64,000 nt of DNA from Narthecium ossifragum (lineage: Eukaryota > Streptophyta > Magnoliopsida > Dioscoreales > Nartheciaceae), in the NCBI GenBank assembly GCA_963920575.1, contig OY986964.1, forward strand, positions 16,309,987-16,373,986, read 5' to 3'. The position numbers and the translations under genes were made by a program. Shown piece by piece: positions 55,063 to 64,000 of the stretch. Within the stretch, counting starts at the first letter, position 1. Every line of letters begins with the position of its first letter. The notes beneath the pieces are model-generated. The model did not search any database. It was not told the origin of the DNA and saw nothing but the letters and a program-made list of their open reading frames with translations.

Positions 55063-55317
55063 GGAGTGTTTGGTACGGGAATAAATTTTGGGAATAACCC
55101 TTAACCCGGGTTAAGGGAGGGAATATTCCATAAATATTCTCAAATCCACTACTTATTCCACACTTTATATCCAAACAGCCTTTCCCTTATTCCAAATAAT
55201 CATTACAAAGTTATTCCCATTCTCCACTCTACTTTTCCCTTATTCCAAGTAATTATTACAAAGTTATTCCAAAAACTTAGAATAAGGTCCCTTAACCTGG
55301 AAAAAAGTTATCCACAA
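55063..55317. mobile_element. Tourist-like MITE, left part (cut by element D)
   Basis: Follows TTA at 55060-55062, the target type of PIF/Harbinger MITEs, and starts GGAGTGTTTGGTACGGG, similar to Tourist termini. AT-rich, with the palindrome TTAACCCGGGTTAA (55103-55116) and repeated TTATTCCAA units. The other end is not visible because element D enters at 55318. Confidence 0.55.
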
Positions 55318-55625
55318 TGATAAATAAAATTTATATCTCGCAAGTATACGAATCGGTGTGGTCAGTATAGCAGCAAGACGAGTATCTTACCCACAAAGAT
55401 TTGTAAAGCTTATTTGTGAGGACCTGTACCTCTACCCCTGTGGCTCGTTGTAGACCGCAAGGGTAATTTGGTAAATTACGTCTTGTTGGTTTGTTTCACA
55501 CCCGCGTATGCACACACTGACCTTGTTTGTGTTAGTGCTTGATTAGAATGGTTAGATGGACCCGGGATCGGAAGATCCCAGCTCGGGCGCGCTGAAGCTT
55601 ACTTTTGGGCAGCTTAAGGCCCTTG

Positions 55626-55856
55626 AGCGATAGATCGCGCCTAGGAGCGATCGATCGGACTCGTGAGCGAGTCGGTGGGTTTTTGACCCGTTCGGATCGA
55701 TCCAAGTGTTTTGGATCGATCCAGCCTGTCTCAGATCGATCCGACTTGGTGTGTGAGATCGATCGGGTTGGTATCTTGGATCGATCCCTCTTGGCTTGGA
55801 TCGATCCCTCTTAGTCTTGGATCGATCCATTTTGGTTTTGGATCGATCCGGGTACT
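55626..55856. repeat. GATC-core palindrome array, class iv (outer Tekay solo LTR)
   Basis: At least seven copies of GGATCGATCC or close variants (AGCGATCGATCGG, GGATCGATCCAAG, AGATCGATCCGAC, TTGGATCGATCCCTC...), the last four spaced by about 25 bp as direct repeats; each core is self-palindromic. Confidence 0.82.
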
Positions 55857-57421
55857 GTAGTAGAGCAGTTGGGCAATTGAGCTTGCGAGGACGGTCGTCG
55901 TGGCCGTCGTCCTCCATTGTCAGGAGAAGAGAGGACCTCTCCTTCCCTTTTCCCCACCTTCCCCGACCTTCCCCTTCTTTCTCCTTCTCTTCTTCCTTCT
56001 CTTCTACATCCTTCTTTCTTTCTTCTTCCCGCAAGCTCTGCTTGCTCTGTTTTCTTCCGGCAGCCCATCTTCTTCTCCTCCGTTCTCCCTCCTCCGGCCA
56101 CCGTTTTGGGTGTTCTAAAGCTCGTTGGATCCGTGACGACGAGAGGAAGATCCCTGAATTGGTTTGGAACCTTGTTGGTGACCGATTAGCGGGGAATCAG
56201 CCGAGGATTAGCGCAGTTCGGTAGGTTTTTCTACCTACGAGAGTGTTTAATGGGTTTCTCTAAATCTAGCCGGTAGATCTTGTAGTTCTTTGTGTTGTTC
56301 GCTTCCTGTTGCTTAGTATAATTTTTGGATTAAGTTTCATGATCTTTGGTTGAGTGTTTAGTAGGATTTATGCATGATTAATCTGGGATTTTCCGGTTTT
56401 TGCTGTTCTTGAAGAACAGCCGGCTTGCGGCGCATTTTTCGATCGGTACATATACGATCTTGGGTTGTGATGAGCACAAGAGTTGTAGATCTTTGAATCC
56501 AGCCAATTGATTTGTTAATTTCATAATTTTCTGATTTTCCTACAATTTGTTATGGTTTTCGCACGGGTGGGCTGCGTTGCAGCAAGCATTGGTAAGTTAG
56601 TTTTGATTAGCGGTTTTGATTAGTGTTTTCTAGTTAATCCAGCCGTTGGATGTTTATGGATTTTGGATATGTTGATCCTGGAATATAGATCTACTGGAGT
56701 CTCAGTTGGATCTTGAATCCGACGTTGTTTGGACGTCGGATCGACGGGGTCAACTAGCGGCTTGTAGAGAATGTTTTGGTGTTTTGAATATAATATTATA
56801 AGCTCGGATTATAATATTATATTTGTACTGTTCATCGAAGTTTTCGGGGTTGCTTCTCGTTGCAAGAGTCCATGGTTGACGGTCGTGGTACCGTCGTAAT
56901 GCCGGGACCCGCTGCGGATGGGCTGGCAGCGGTTGGTAGTACCGCTGCAGCGATCCGGTTGGACTTATATGCTGCCTTGTCATACTGTTGCATGCCTATT
57001 TCTCTTGCTTGTGTATGTTCATAGCATGCATTCTCTGTTGTGCATTAGTTGCATAAGGTTAGGGCGTGGGTGATTTGTGGATCGCCGTCCCGAGGCTGGA
57101 AGCTCGGATTTAGCCCTAGGACCGGGGTTGGGTAGTTAGGAGTCGGTTCGAATTGTGGTGTCCAGTCAAACTTGATGATAGGCTTAGATGACTGGTACAC
57201 ATGTTGCTTGATGATTATAGAGGCCGTGTCGGCCTTGAGTCGGATCCTGAGGTGTAGCCCGTGTTCCACTATGTTGACCCTTGAATAGAGAGGTTGACTA
57301 CTTAGCGGTGCTATTTCCCGCCTGCAGTGCCATTCCCTGCCTGTGGGCCAGCAGTGTTGTTTCCTGCTACTGAGTGCGACCATGTTCGTGGGCCTCAGGG
57401 ACACGCGGTGGGGTTATGAGA

Positions 57422-59863
57422 TGTCACACCCCGACCCATAAAACCCATCCAGGACGGGGCGTGAGGGTTCCTATCTCTATTCATCTTCAATTGGCGCGAT
57501 ACAAATGCGGAAAGACGGATAAATTTAAACAAATTATAATCCAGAGGTAAAGATATATTCGATTTATATAACATCAGTTGTATAATTCAATATTTGATAC
57601 AAAATCTTCCAAGAAACATATATAATACAAAATCCCAAAAGTCCTCAAAAGTTTACAACATATATATATCCAGAAAGGTACAACAGTTTTATCCTCCAGC
57701 AAAACCTCAAGCGCCTCTGGATGTACTCGCGCCGCCAAAAGTCGATCCCGCCGGCTCCACAGACGAAGAACTGCCGCCTGCACCTGCAAACGCAGCCCGG
57801 GTAGGAGTGAACGATAAGCTCAATAGGGTTCTACTCTACGGCACACTGAAAGGAGGAAAACAAAAACAGTGATGTCTCTCCGCTCAAGCCTAAGGAATGC
57901 CACGGGGTCCCACAACCCCTGTCGACTCCCCAAGGGATCCTACTCTTCTCAACCGACCACGCTGGGAACATCAACCAACAAGCTGGGAGGAAAAGAACCG
58001 GAACCAGTAGGATCACCATGACCCAGCAGGAAACCACTGCCTGGGGACCATGTCAGGGACGTCGACACCCATCCTTAAGACTTAGCCTTGGAAGACAACA
58101 CGACCTCTAAACCTCAAACACTGATCAGAGTCAACTATCGCAAATCCTCAATAACAAGTGATTTCGATGTACAATCACACCCTAATCCTGACTACCCAGC
58201 CACGGTCCTATGGCTAGATCCGAGCTACCCGAGAGCCTCGGATCGGCGACCTAAACCATCACTCGCCTATCCTCAAATGCCTCTAATGCACACAATGCAT
58301 GAGCCTAGGCAAACATCTATCCTAGATGTCTCTACATGTCACATCATCAGTTATAAGTTCAACAGATATACAATAGCCCTCGGCACTCGCCTACAAGAGG
58401 CTAAGGTTCCACATCTCCTCATTAGCTAGCACTCATAGCTAGCTAATGGTTAGGCAAACAATTAAACACTTAACGTCAATCAAACATGTATTAAATGCAA
58501 ACGAAACCATAGATTAGCCCAAAAGGAAAATTACTCGATTCGATCCTCAAAATCGATAGAAATCCTTTGAAAACCCCACAACATCCACATACCTGCTTCC
58601 CAACATGTTTAGATATTAATCACAAATCAAATCCATCCAAGAAAGGCCAGAAAACCAAGTACAAGGGGCCACGGACGATGTCACGGTCGATCCGGTGATT
58701 GACCGTGAGACCACGGACGATGTCACGGTCGATCCGGCGATCGACCGTGAGACCAAGGCGAAGAAAACCAAGGGGCGACGGTCGATCCACACATCGACCC
58801 TGGGAAGCCCAAAATCAAACAGCGCCTGGCGGTTGATGCGACGGTCGATCCGACGGTCGACCGTCAGGTGGGATGAAAAAGGGAGACAGCCCGCGGTCGA
58901 TCGATCCATCGACCGTGGGAGTCCAAAACCCCAACAGAGCCTGACGGACGATGCGACGGTAAATCCGACGGTCGACCGTCCGACCCAGAAAGAGCAAAAC
59001 AATACTTGACGGTCGATGCACCGATCGACCGTCGAGCCTTAGGCACAGTTCATCAGAACAGTGCCAAAAATCCATTTCCTTGGAATTCAAGGATCAAATC
59101 AAGTTGGAAATTGATGAAATTTTGCAAGCAAGTGTAATTAGCGATGGGTAAACCAATGGTATAAAGAAATCACATTTTTGATGGTTAAATCTCCTATCTA
59201 GGTCAAAACGGGCGAAAACCGACAAAACGGCGATAATACGGAAACCAACCGTTAAAATACCGAATTCGCAGCGTAGGAATCCAGGAAAAGAACTACTCCA
59301 CATGTGCAAAGAGCTACAAAGCATTCTAACATGTATTCCTACAGCGAAAGAGCAATAAACCTATCCTAGGAGAACCCGATCCTAAGATCGAGGTAGAAAC
59401 ACCTACCTGATGAGATAAGGCAGCTCCTCCACGCATCCCCCAACTCCGATCGCCGGAATCCGCTCCTCGAAAGCCGCGCCTCCAAGCCCTAGCTCAGCCG
59501 CAGGAGAGAGAGAGAAGAAAGAAAACGGCAGGAGAAGGAAAAGAAGGAAAGAAAGAGAAAGGAGCTTAAATAGAAAGCTGGAATCCATCACAGCCGTCCG
59601 ATTCGATCTCTCCCGATCGAGCTCCGATTTTCCGATCGGACGCGCACTTAGGGTTCTAATCAAACACAAACATCAATCAAAGGCCATGTTTGTGACGCGG
59701 GTGTGAAACTGACCACCAGGAAGCATATTTACCAAAATGCCTCTGGGGTCAAAAACAGCGATACGATCAACCGATCGCATCCCAAGGCCAACCGAGCCAA
59801 ACCAGAAACCCAGACCCTCCACCTAACGCGGTCTGACCGGGTTGGAGGTACGGGTCCTCACAT
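57422..59863 (-). mobile_element. Inner solo LTR, Tekay-type, opposite orientation
   Basis: TGTCACACCCCGACCC...CGGGTCCTCACA on the plus strand, 2442 bp. Flanks TGAGA (57417-57421) and TGGGA (59864-59868) are a duplication with one mismatch. The surrounding LTR reads through once it is removed (compare 5770-5790 in the G LTR). Same subfamily as K1. Confidence 0.92.
58676..59035. repeat. GATC-core hairpin cassette, class iii (inner Tekay solo LTR)
   Basis: Facing pairs such as 58724-58749 (arms CACGGTCGAT and ATCGACCGTG, 10 bp perfect, loop CCGGCG) and 59008-59033 (arms GACGGTCGAT and ATCGACCGTC, loop GCACCG). Bases 58932-58957 are identical to 8026-8051 in the copia LTR. Confidence 0.88.
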
Positions 59864-61035
59864 GGGACCCCTGTATAAACCCAGGTCTTACTTGAGGGCG
59901 ACACTCTTGCATTCCCCTTCCTTCTGTGTGATGTAGTGTAGAACCCTACTGAGCTTTATGCTCACTCCTACCCGGGCTGCGTTTTGTACGTGCATGCGTC
60001 AGCTCTTCTTCAGTAGCCCCTACCGGGCAGGTGTTTGGTGCGTTGCGGCATCTGGCGGTGTCTGAGGATCGTTGATCACTTTCTACACTTTTGTTATAGT
60101 TAGTCTCCTACGGGAGTATGATGTATAAACTGTTGTAACCCCTTTGAGGTTTTGAATTATTATATTATTTATGTTGAGGTTTGAAATTATTGTATTATTT
60201 AGGGGTGCTTATGAACTGTTTAATGAGATCAGTAAGTTGGGGGGGAACCCCTCGCCTTTATTTCCGCATTTAGTTAGGTTCTGGTTCGCGTCGCCCGGCC
60301 CGGTTGGGCTTTTGCGGGTCGGGGCGCGACATTATTAGAGTAAAACCCTAAAGAACAGAGAAGAAAGAAAAGATAAAATGATGGAAATCTTCTAGATGGA
60401 AATCTTCTCATTCTATGCATTGAATCAACAAAATCTCAATTTAATCCAAAGGTTCGTTCTTCCGGTATAATAATCCGTTCGATCGCGGGCTTCACCAAGT
60501 ACCCTCAATTAACCCTAGCTAACGAACCCATAACTAAGTGTTAATCAAGAATCCATTAAGCTCTAAAAAACAATTATGAACCAAGAATTGTCTTAGCTTG
60601 AACCCGGCTTTGACATAAACTCATTCATTCATAGATCCTGCAAGATTTGGGAATGAACCCTCGCCCAATCTCACATAAAACAATCTATAATACTTCTATT
60701 AGCCAGATAAAGGTATTTAAAATCTCAGTTATAATAATGAATGAAACAAGAAATATAAACTGATTAAATAACCATGATTCAATAACATAAAATGATTCAG
60801 TTAGGCTACATCGGTAGCTTAGAAAAGAAACTAGCCACTCATATTCATCATGAAGATGACAAAAGTGTTCAAGGAAAAATAAACAAAGAAAGACGAAGAA
60901 AACAAAACCCTAACGCGGCTTCCTCTCCTCCAGATGCTCCAGAAAACTCCTCCAAAAGATCCCTTTTGATAACCCTAAGTATCATATGTATAGGCTTAAA
61001 CTCGGGCTAGATCTGGATCCGTTATACGCTCGCGG

Positions 61036-61226
61036 CTGATCTGGCAGTCGACCGTGAGACATGACGGTCGACCGTCAACTGTATAAATTAATTTGGAAGA
61101 GATGCGGTCGATCATCGCATCGACCTTGAGAAGTGTTTTTCTTGACAGAGGCTGAAGGTCGATGCGACAGTCGACCGTGACCATCGAGAGCGCGACGATT
61201 GATCTCGCGGATGATGCGACGGTCGA
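61036..61226. repeat. GATC-core hairpin cassette, class iii (D LTR)
   Basis: GTCGACCGTGAG, GACGGTCGACCGTC, the pair at 61106-61125 (GGTCGAT, loop, ATCGACC) and others. It occupies the place where A has class i and C/E have class ii, next to the same conserved flank (CTAGGAAACTCGAAATC, about 61282). Confidence 0.82.
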
Positions 61227-61574
61227 CCATCACTATTCATTAAGCACTGCGCATTGGTACCAAAAATGCTGTAACTTTCTCTAGGAAACTCGAAATCACA
61301 AACCGCAATATTCTCCAAAAACTAGACTTCAAGAGCTTTCTAATGATTTCTGATACATCATCTTGTTCATCTTAAGTAGGTACAATTTAATCTTCTAAGT
61401 GGACCGATGTAATCTTTTCAGCTTCTTTTAACTATAATTTCCTGCATTTTCCACACAACTATGTGAAGCACATATACGTGTAAAAATAGTACTAAAGAGC
61501 TTGATTAAAGCTGAAGAATTGAACAATTAAGATGGTTATAAGACTGTTCAGAGTGTACTTTCATGCACTCATCA

Positions 61575-61586
61575 CACCCCCCAACC
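61575..61586 (-). promoter_or_regulatory. Polypurine tract of element D
   Basis: CACCCCCCAACC on the plus strand directly next to the LTR, as in C. Confidence 0.8.
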
Positions 61587-62589
61587 AGCTTATTGCTAGT
61601 CTCTAGTAATTTTAAGCGTGTAAAAATATAATTAAGCACACCAACGGTTTAAGGCTGTAGACATGCATAATAAGAATTCAACCTTATCAGGTCAATAATG
61701 TTCTATATAGTACAGAGTACGAAAACTTTTTACACTCATACTCATACTACCAACACATGAAATTAACCTCTACACTTCAAACATGCTAATCACCATCCAG
61801 ACGAACACATGTGACGTGACAAATTAAGATTACATACAGAAGCAACTTCTACCTACCATTATCCAAACACACCACTATCTTCCGGACCAATCACCCAACC
61901 CTCGCATTACAACATGCTTTTTTTTCTTTTCTTTTTTTTTTCTTTTTTGTTTTGAACTATCAGACACTTTGTCTTTTTACGCGAGCACTCTCTATTTCTT
62001 GAGGCGTAGAGATCCGGATACTTAGCAAAACACTGAATAGTTTTTTTAGCCATCAGTGATTCTACCTTTTTACACGAGCTCCCCGCTTCCTGAGGGAAGA
62101 ACACCCGGTTACTCAGAAGATTACTTAATAGTTGCTTAGGCCGATCAAGCTCCATATTTTTTTTTCTTTGCATCCAATACTCAACATAATAGCTAAAGTT
62201 GAAATCATGGTTCAGATTAACAATAGCATGCTCAATGCTCATTCCTCTGATGAGTATAATTGCCACTGGACATAAAGTGTCCGTGTGTGAACCACATGAT
62301 GTTCTACCTTCAGGTTATCACACATGCAATCAATGTATAGGTCAATCTATGTGAAAGCAACATGTATAATAAGCATAAACATTTCAGCACATGTACAATT
62401 TAACACTATTAAACCCACAAGGTAGCATGAATAAGGTCATGAATGTCTACACCCCCCAACCTGAAATCAGCATTGTCCTCAATGTGTGCATCCTAAGCAA
62501 CAACATATGTAGGAGGTAGCTATCCAAAAAAAATTCCATGTAAAGGAGATACAACATAGTTTAAATAAGAAGGAGGCCACCTGATAGAA
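61587..62589 (-). other. 3' non-coding region of element D
   Basis: Aligns with 45772-46800 of C. No gene except a remnant of the small hydrophobic ORF near 62479-62589 (VASFLF...CCLGCTH in minus-strand sense). Confidence 0.78.
61971..62139 (-). repeat. Duplicated 3' motif in D
   Basis: Units at about 61971-62036 and 62063-62139 with TACGCGAGC / TACACGAGC, GAGGC / GAGGG and CCGGATACTTAG / CCGGTTACTCAG on the plus strand, separated by a T-rich spacer. Confidence 0.82.
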
Positions 62590-62592
62590 TAA

Positions 62593-62925
62593 GGGTGCGT
62601 TTGGCAAACCTGAATCTGATGAATTAGCTGAATGAGGAATCTGTGGAATTAGCTGAATGGGGAATGAGCTGAATCTGATAATTCTGTGGATTTTGGTTCT
62701 GTTGTTTGGTTGGTCTGTATGGGATGAGTTGAATCTGTTGATTCTGGCGTTTGGCTTGTCTATTATGGATGAGCTGAATCTGCTAATTTTGTTCAAATTA
62801 ATAATAAAATTTTAAATTTTCTTCAAATTAAGACATGTTTTTTATTATAATAATAACAATACCCATGAGATATGATTGATCTAATCCACCTAATCCTCCC
62901 CATACCATGCTCGCCAAACGGACCC
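62593..62925. mobile_element. Tourist-like MITE (PIF/Harbinger type), complete
   Basis: 333 bp with inverted ends GGGTGCGTTTGGCAAAC and CATGCTCGCCAAACGGACCC, flanked by TAA on both sides (62590-62592 and 62926-62928), the target duplication of PIF/Harbinger elements. Internally it has repeated GAGCTGAATCTG-like units and no coding capacity. Confidence 0.85.
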
Positions 62926-62928
62926 TAA

Positions 62929-63172
62929 GTGAACATCTTCTCAAGAATCCCCAGGGTGGTTGAAAACCTAAAAGATAAACAAAAGAGAAAACATAAAACT
63001 GAAAACTGAAACTTAAAAACAGGTTAGCTTGGTGGGTTGCCTCCCACCCAGCGCTTTATTTAACGTCTAGGCAAGACATACTGCAAAGCCTAAGGTTCAA
63101 CCAGGTTTGCATGGTTGTGATGGTTCAAGGGGGTGCCATGACCTCCTTTGCTCTCTCGTAATTGTGCAAGTC
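62929..63172 (-). other. Region of element D upstream of its 3' non-coding part
   Basis: In minus-strand sense it carries GCGCTGGGTGGGAGGCAACC (about 63052-63033), the Athila landmark that follows the integrase in B. No intact reading frame. It is cut by LTR J. Confidence 0.65.
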
Positions 63173-64000
63173 TGATAAGTCACTAATTATTCCTAATTAA
63201 ACCCCTTAAATTACCTTTGTTAGGCCTAGAGTAGGTGTATTTAATAGTTTGTTAGTTGATTTCAGGTTTAATCAAGATTTGAGAAGAAATACAAGAAATT
63301 CGGCCAAAAATCACTAAATTCTGCAAAAAGATTGCTTCGTCGATTGTTTGAAAATAAATCACCAAACATTCTACATAATTCCAAATATTCTGAAATTCTG
63401 GGAGATGAAAGAAGACTTCAAGATCTACAACTTTCATGTTGAAGATTTTCTGAGATTCACTATAAATTGGCGCCAGTTTTGAAGCAAAGTCAGAAGTACG
63501 AAAGCTGAAATTTGAGAATGGCTGAAATTAATTGATGACGTGGCAGACCCAGTCCGACTGGAGCGATGGATTGGATTTGAGTCTGATGGGTGGCTCCGAT
63601 GACGTCAGCAACCCGAAATTTAGGGAAATTAGAGTTTAAGTTCAACTATAACTCCTTATTCCGGGATTAAGGGTTTCTATTATATTAAGGGGTGATTCCA
63701 ACCGAATTTCTCATCTTTTTGATAATCTTTGGAGGAGGAGGAAGAAGAAGGAGAGGATGTGGATGGTGACAGCTTCCTATTCCAACCCGATGGCTTTCAT
63801 CCAAAAGATGAGTTGCTAGTTATTGTACATAGGATTATTCATAAAACTCTAGCATAGTTTTCTATCTTCTTTGGTTTGAATCTTGTATTCTTCTCAATGC
63901 ATGATCCTATGAATTTGTTTTTTATTGTTAATAGAGTTGAGGGAACAGAGTTCCTTGACGTATTTTCAGTCCTACATGATTTATGTGATTGATTGTAAAG
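63173..64000 (+). mobile_element. LTR J, Athila-type (B family), running off the window
   Basis: Starts TGATAAGTCACTAATTATTC and follows the B LTR (TTGTTAGGCCTAGAGTAG..., GGGAACAGAGTTCCTTGACG near the edge). It also resembles the solo LTR at 2944-4390 closely. Solo or full-length cannot be decided. Left target bases would be AAGTC (63168-63172). Confidence 0.82.

Larger units (their letters stand above)
55415..60331 (+). mobile_element. Solo LTR, Tekay-type, in the D LTR (hosts a nested solo LTR)
   Basis: TGTGAGGACCTGTACC...GGGGCGCGACA flanked by a perfect TTATT duplication (55410-55414 and 60332-60336). Without the nested LTR it is about 2.47 kb. The downstream part 59869-60331 aligns to the reverse complement of 5274-5770 in the G LTR. 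Confidence 0.94.
55318..61574 (-). repeat. 3' LTR of element D (interrupted by a Tekay solo LTR)
   Basis: Two parts: 55318-55414 and 60332-61574, about 1.34 kb together. The outer part is like the A/C family (shared sequence around 61270-61574), while the 97-bp inner end (TATCTCGCAAGTATACGAAT) differs from A/C and resembles other Athila LTR ends. So this LTR looks like a mosaic. Confidence 0.8.
55318..63172 (-). mobile_element. Element D: Athila-type element, 3' LTR and 3' region
   Basis: Minus-strand element whose 3' LTR (55318-61574) begins TGATAAATAAAATTTATATC on the plus strand and ends TTCATGCACTCATCA, followed by the polypurine tract and a 3' non-coding region homologous to A and C. 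No PBS lies left of 55318, so that side is the 3' end. Left target bases would be CACAA (55313-55317). Gag and pol are not present up to 63172, where LTR J begins. The integrase end has been replaced by a region with GCTGGGTGGGAGGCAACCCA-type sequence (minus-strand sense). Confidence 0.82.

Overview
The window is nuclear DNA of a flowering plant with a large, repeat-rich genome. Everything that can be assigned is transposable-element sequence: LTR retrotransposons nested up to four deep, plus two Tourist-like MITEs. No intact host gene, rRNA or tRNA gene was found. Plant origin rests on the lineages present: Tekay-type chromoviruses and Athila- and Tat-lineage elements (Ty3/gypsy), and a SIRE/Maximus-like Ty1/copia element. 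The species cannot be named from this sequence. Element letters (A-J) are used in all entries.

Layout. 1-7546: minus-strand Tekay-type element G (protease, gag, PBS, 5' LTR). Its gag is split by a Tekay solo LTR (972-4705), which itself holds an Athila-type solo LTR (2944-4390). 7581-10378: 5' end of a copia element (LTR, PBS, gag), cut off by F. 10379-16273: F, two 2.3-kb LTRs around a 1.26-kb non-coding interior, with a second PBS after the second LTR. 16274-17661: 3' end and LTR of Athila-type element H. 17662-55062: remnants of an old minus-strand Tat-lineage element, namely a plus-strand extra ORF resembling a plant-mobile-domain protein (four pieces) lying tail-to-tail with the end of a minus-strand integrase. 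This remnant was broken by solo LTR E (18770-20574, TSD CCATC), by B (21533-43287) and by C (43933-54355, TSD CCACT). B contains A (24843-35245, TSD GTCTC), and the 5' LTR of A contains Tekay solo LTR K1 (25353-27822, TSD AGATC). 55063-55317: part of a MITE, cut by minus-strand Athila-type element D. The 3' LTR of D holds a Tekay solo LTR (55415-60331, TSD TTATT), which holds an opposite Tekay solo LTR (57422-59863). The 3' non-coding part of D carries a complete Tourist-like MITE (62593-62925), and LTR J starts at 63173.

A, B and C have both ends but none is intact: stops, frameshifts, an internal deletion in A, and lost catalytic residues in B. Complete element ends must have been mobilised earlier or in trans.

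Most notable: (1) LTRs of Ty1/copia, Tekay and Athila elements carry arrays of short hairpin-forming inverted repeats built on GATC/TCGA cores, usually just upstream of the TATA box. The arrays come in four sequence classes that are swapped between otherwise homologous LTRs and shared between unrelated superfamilies, sometimes in opposite orientation. (2) A duplicated motif of about 60 bp sits in the 3' non-coding region of all four Athila-type elements where that region is visible. (3) A small hydrophobic ORF overlaps the pol stop (ATGA) in A and is recognisable in C and D.
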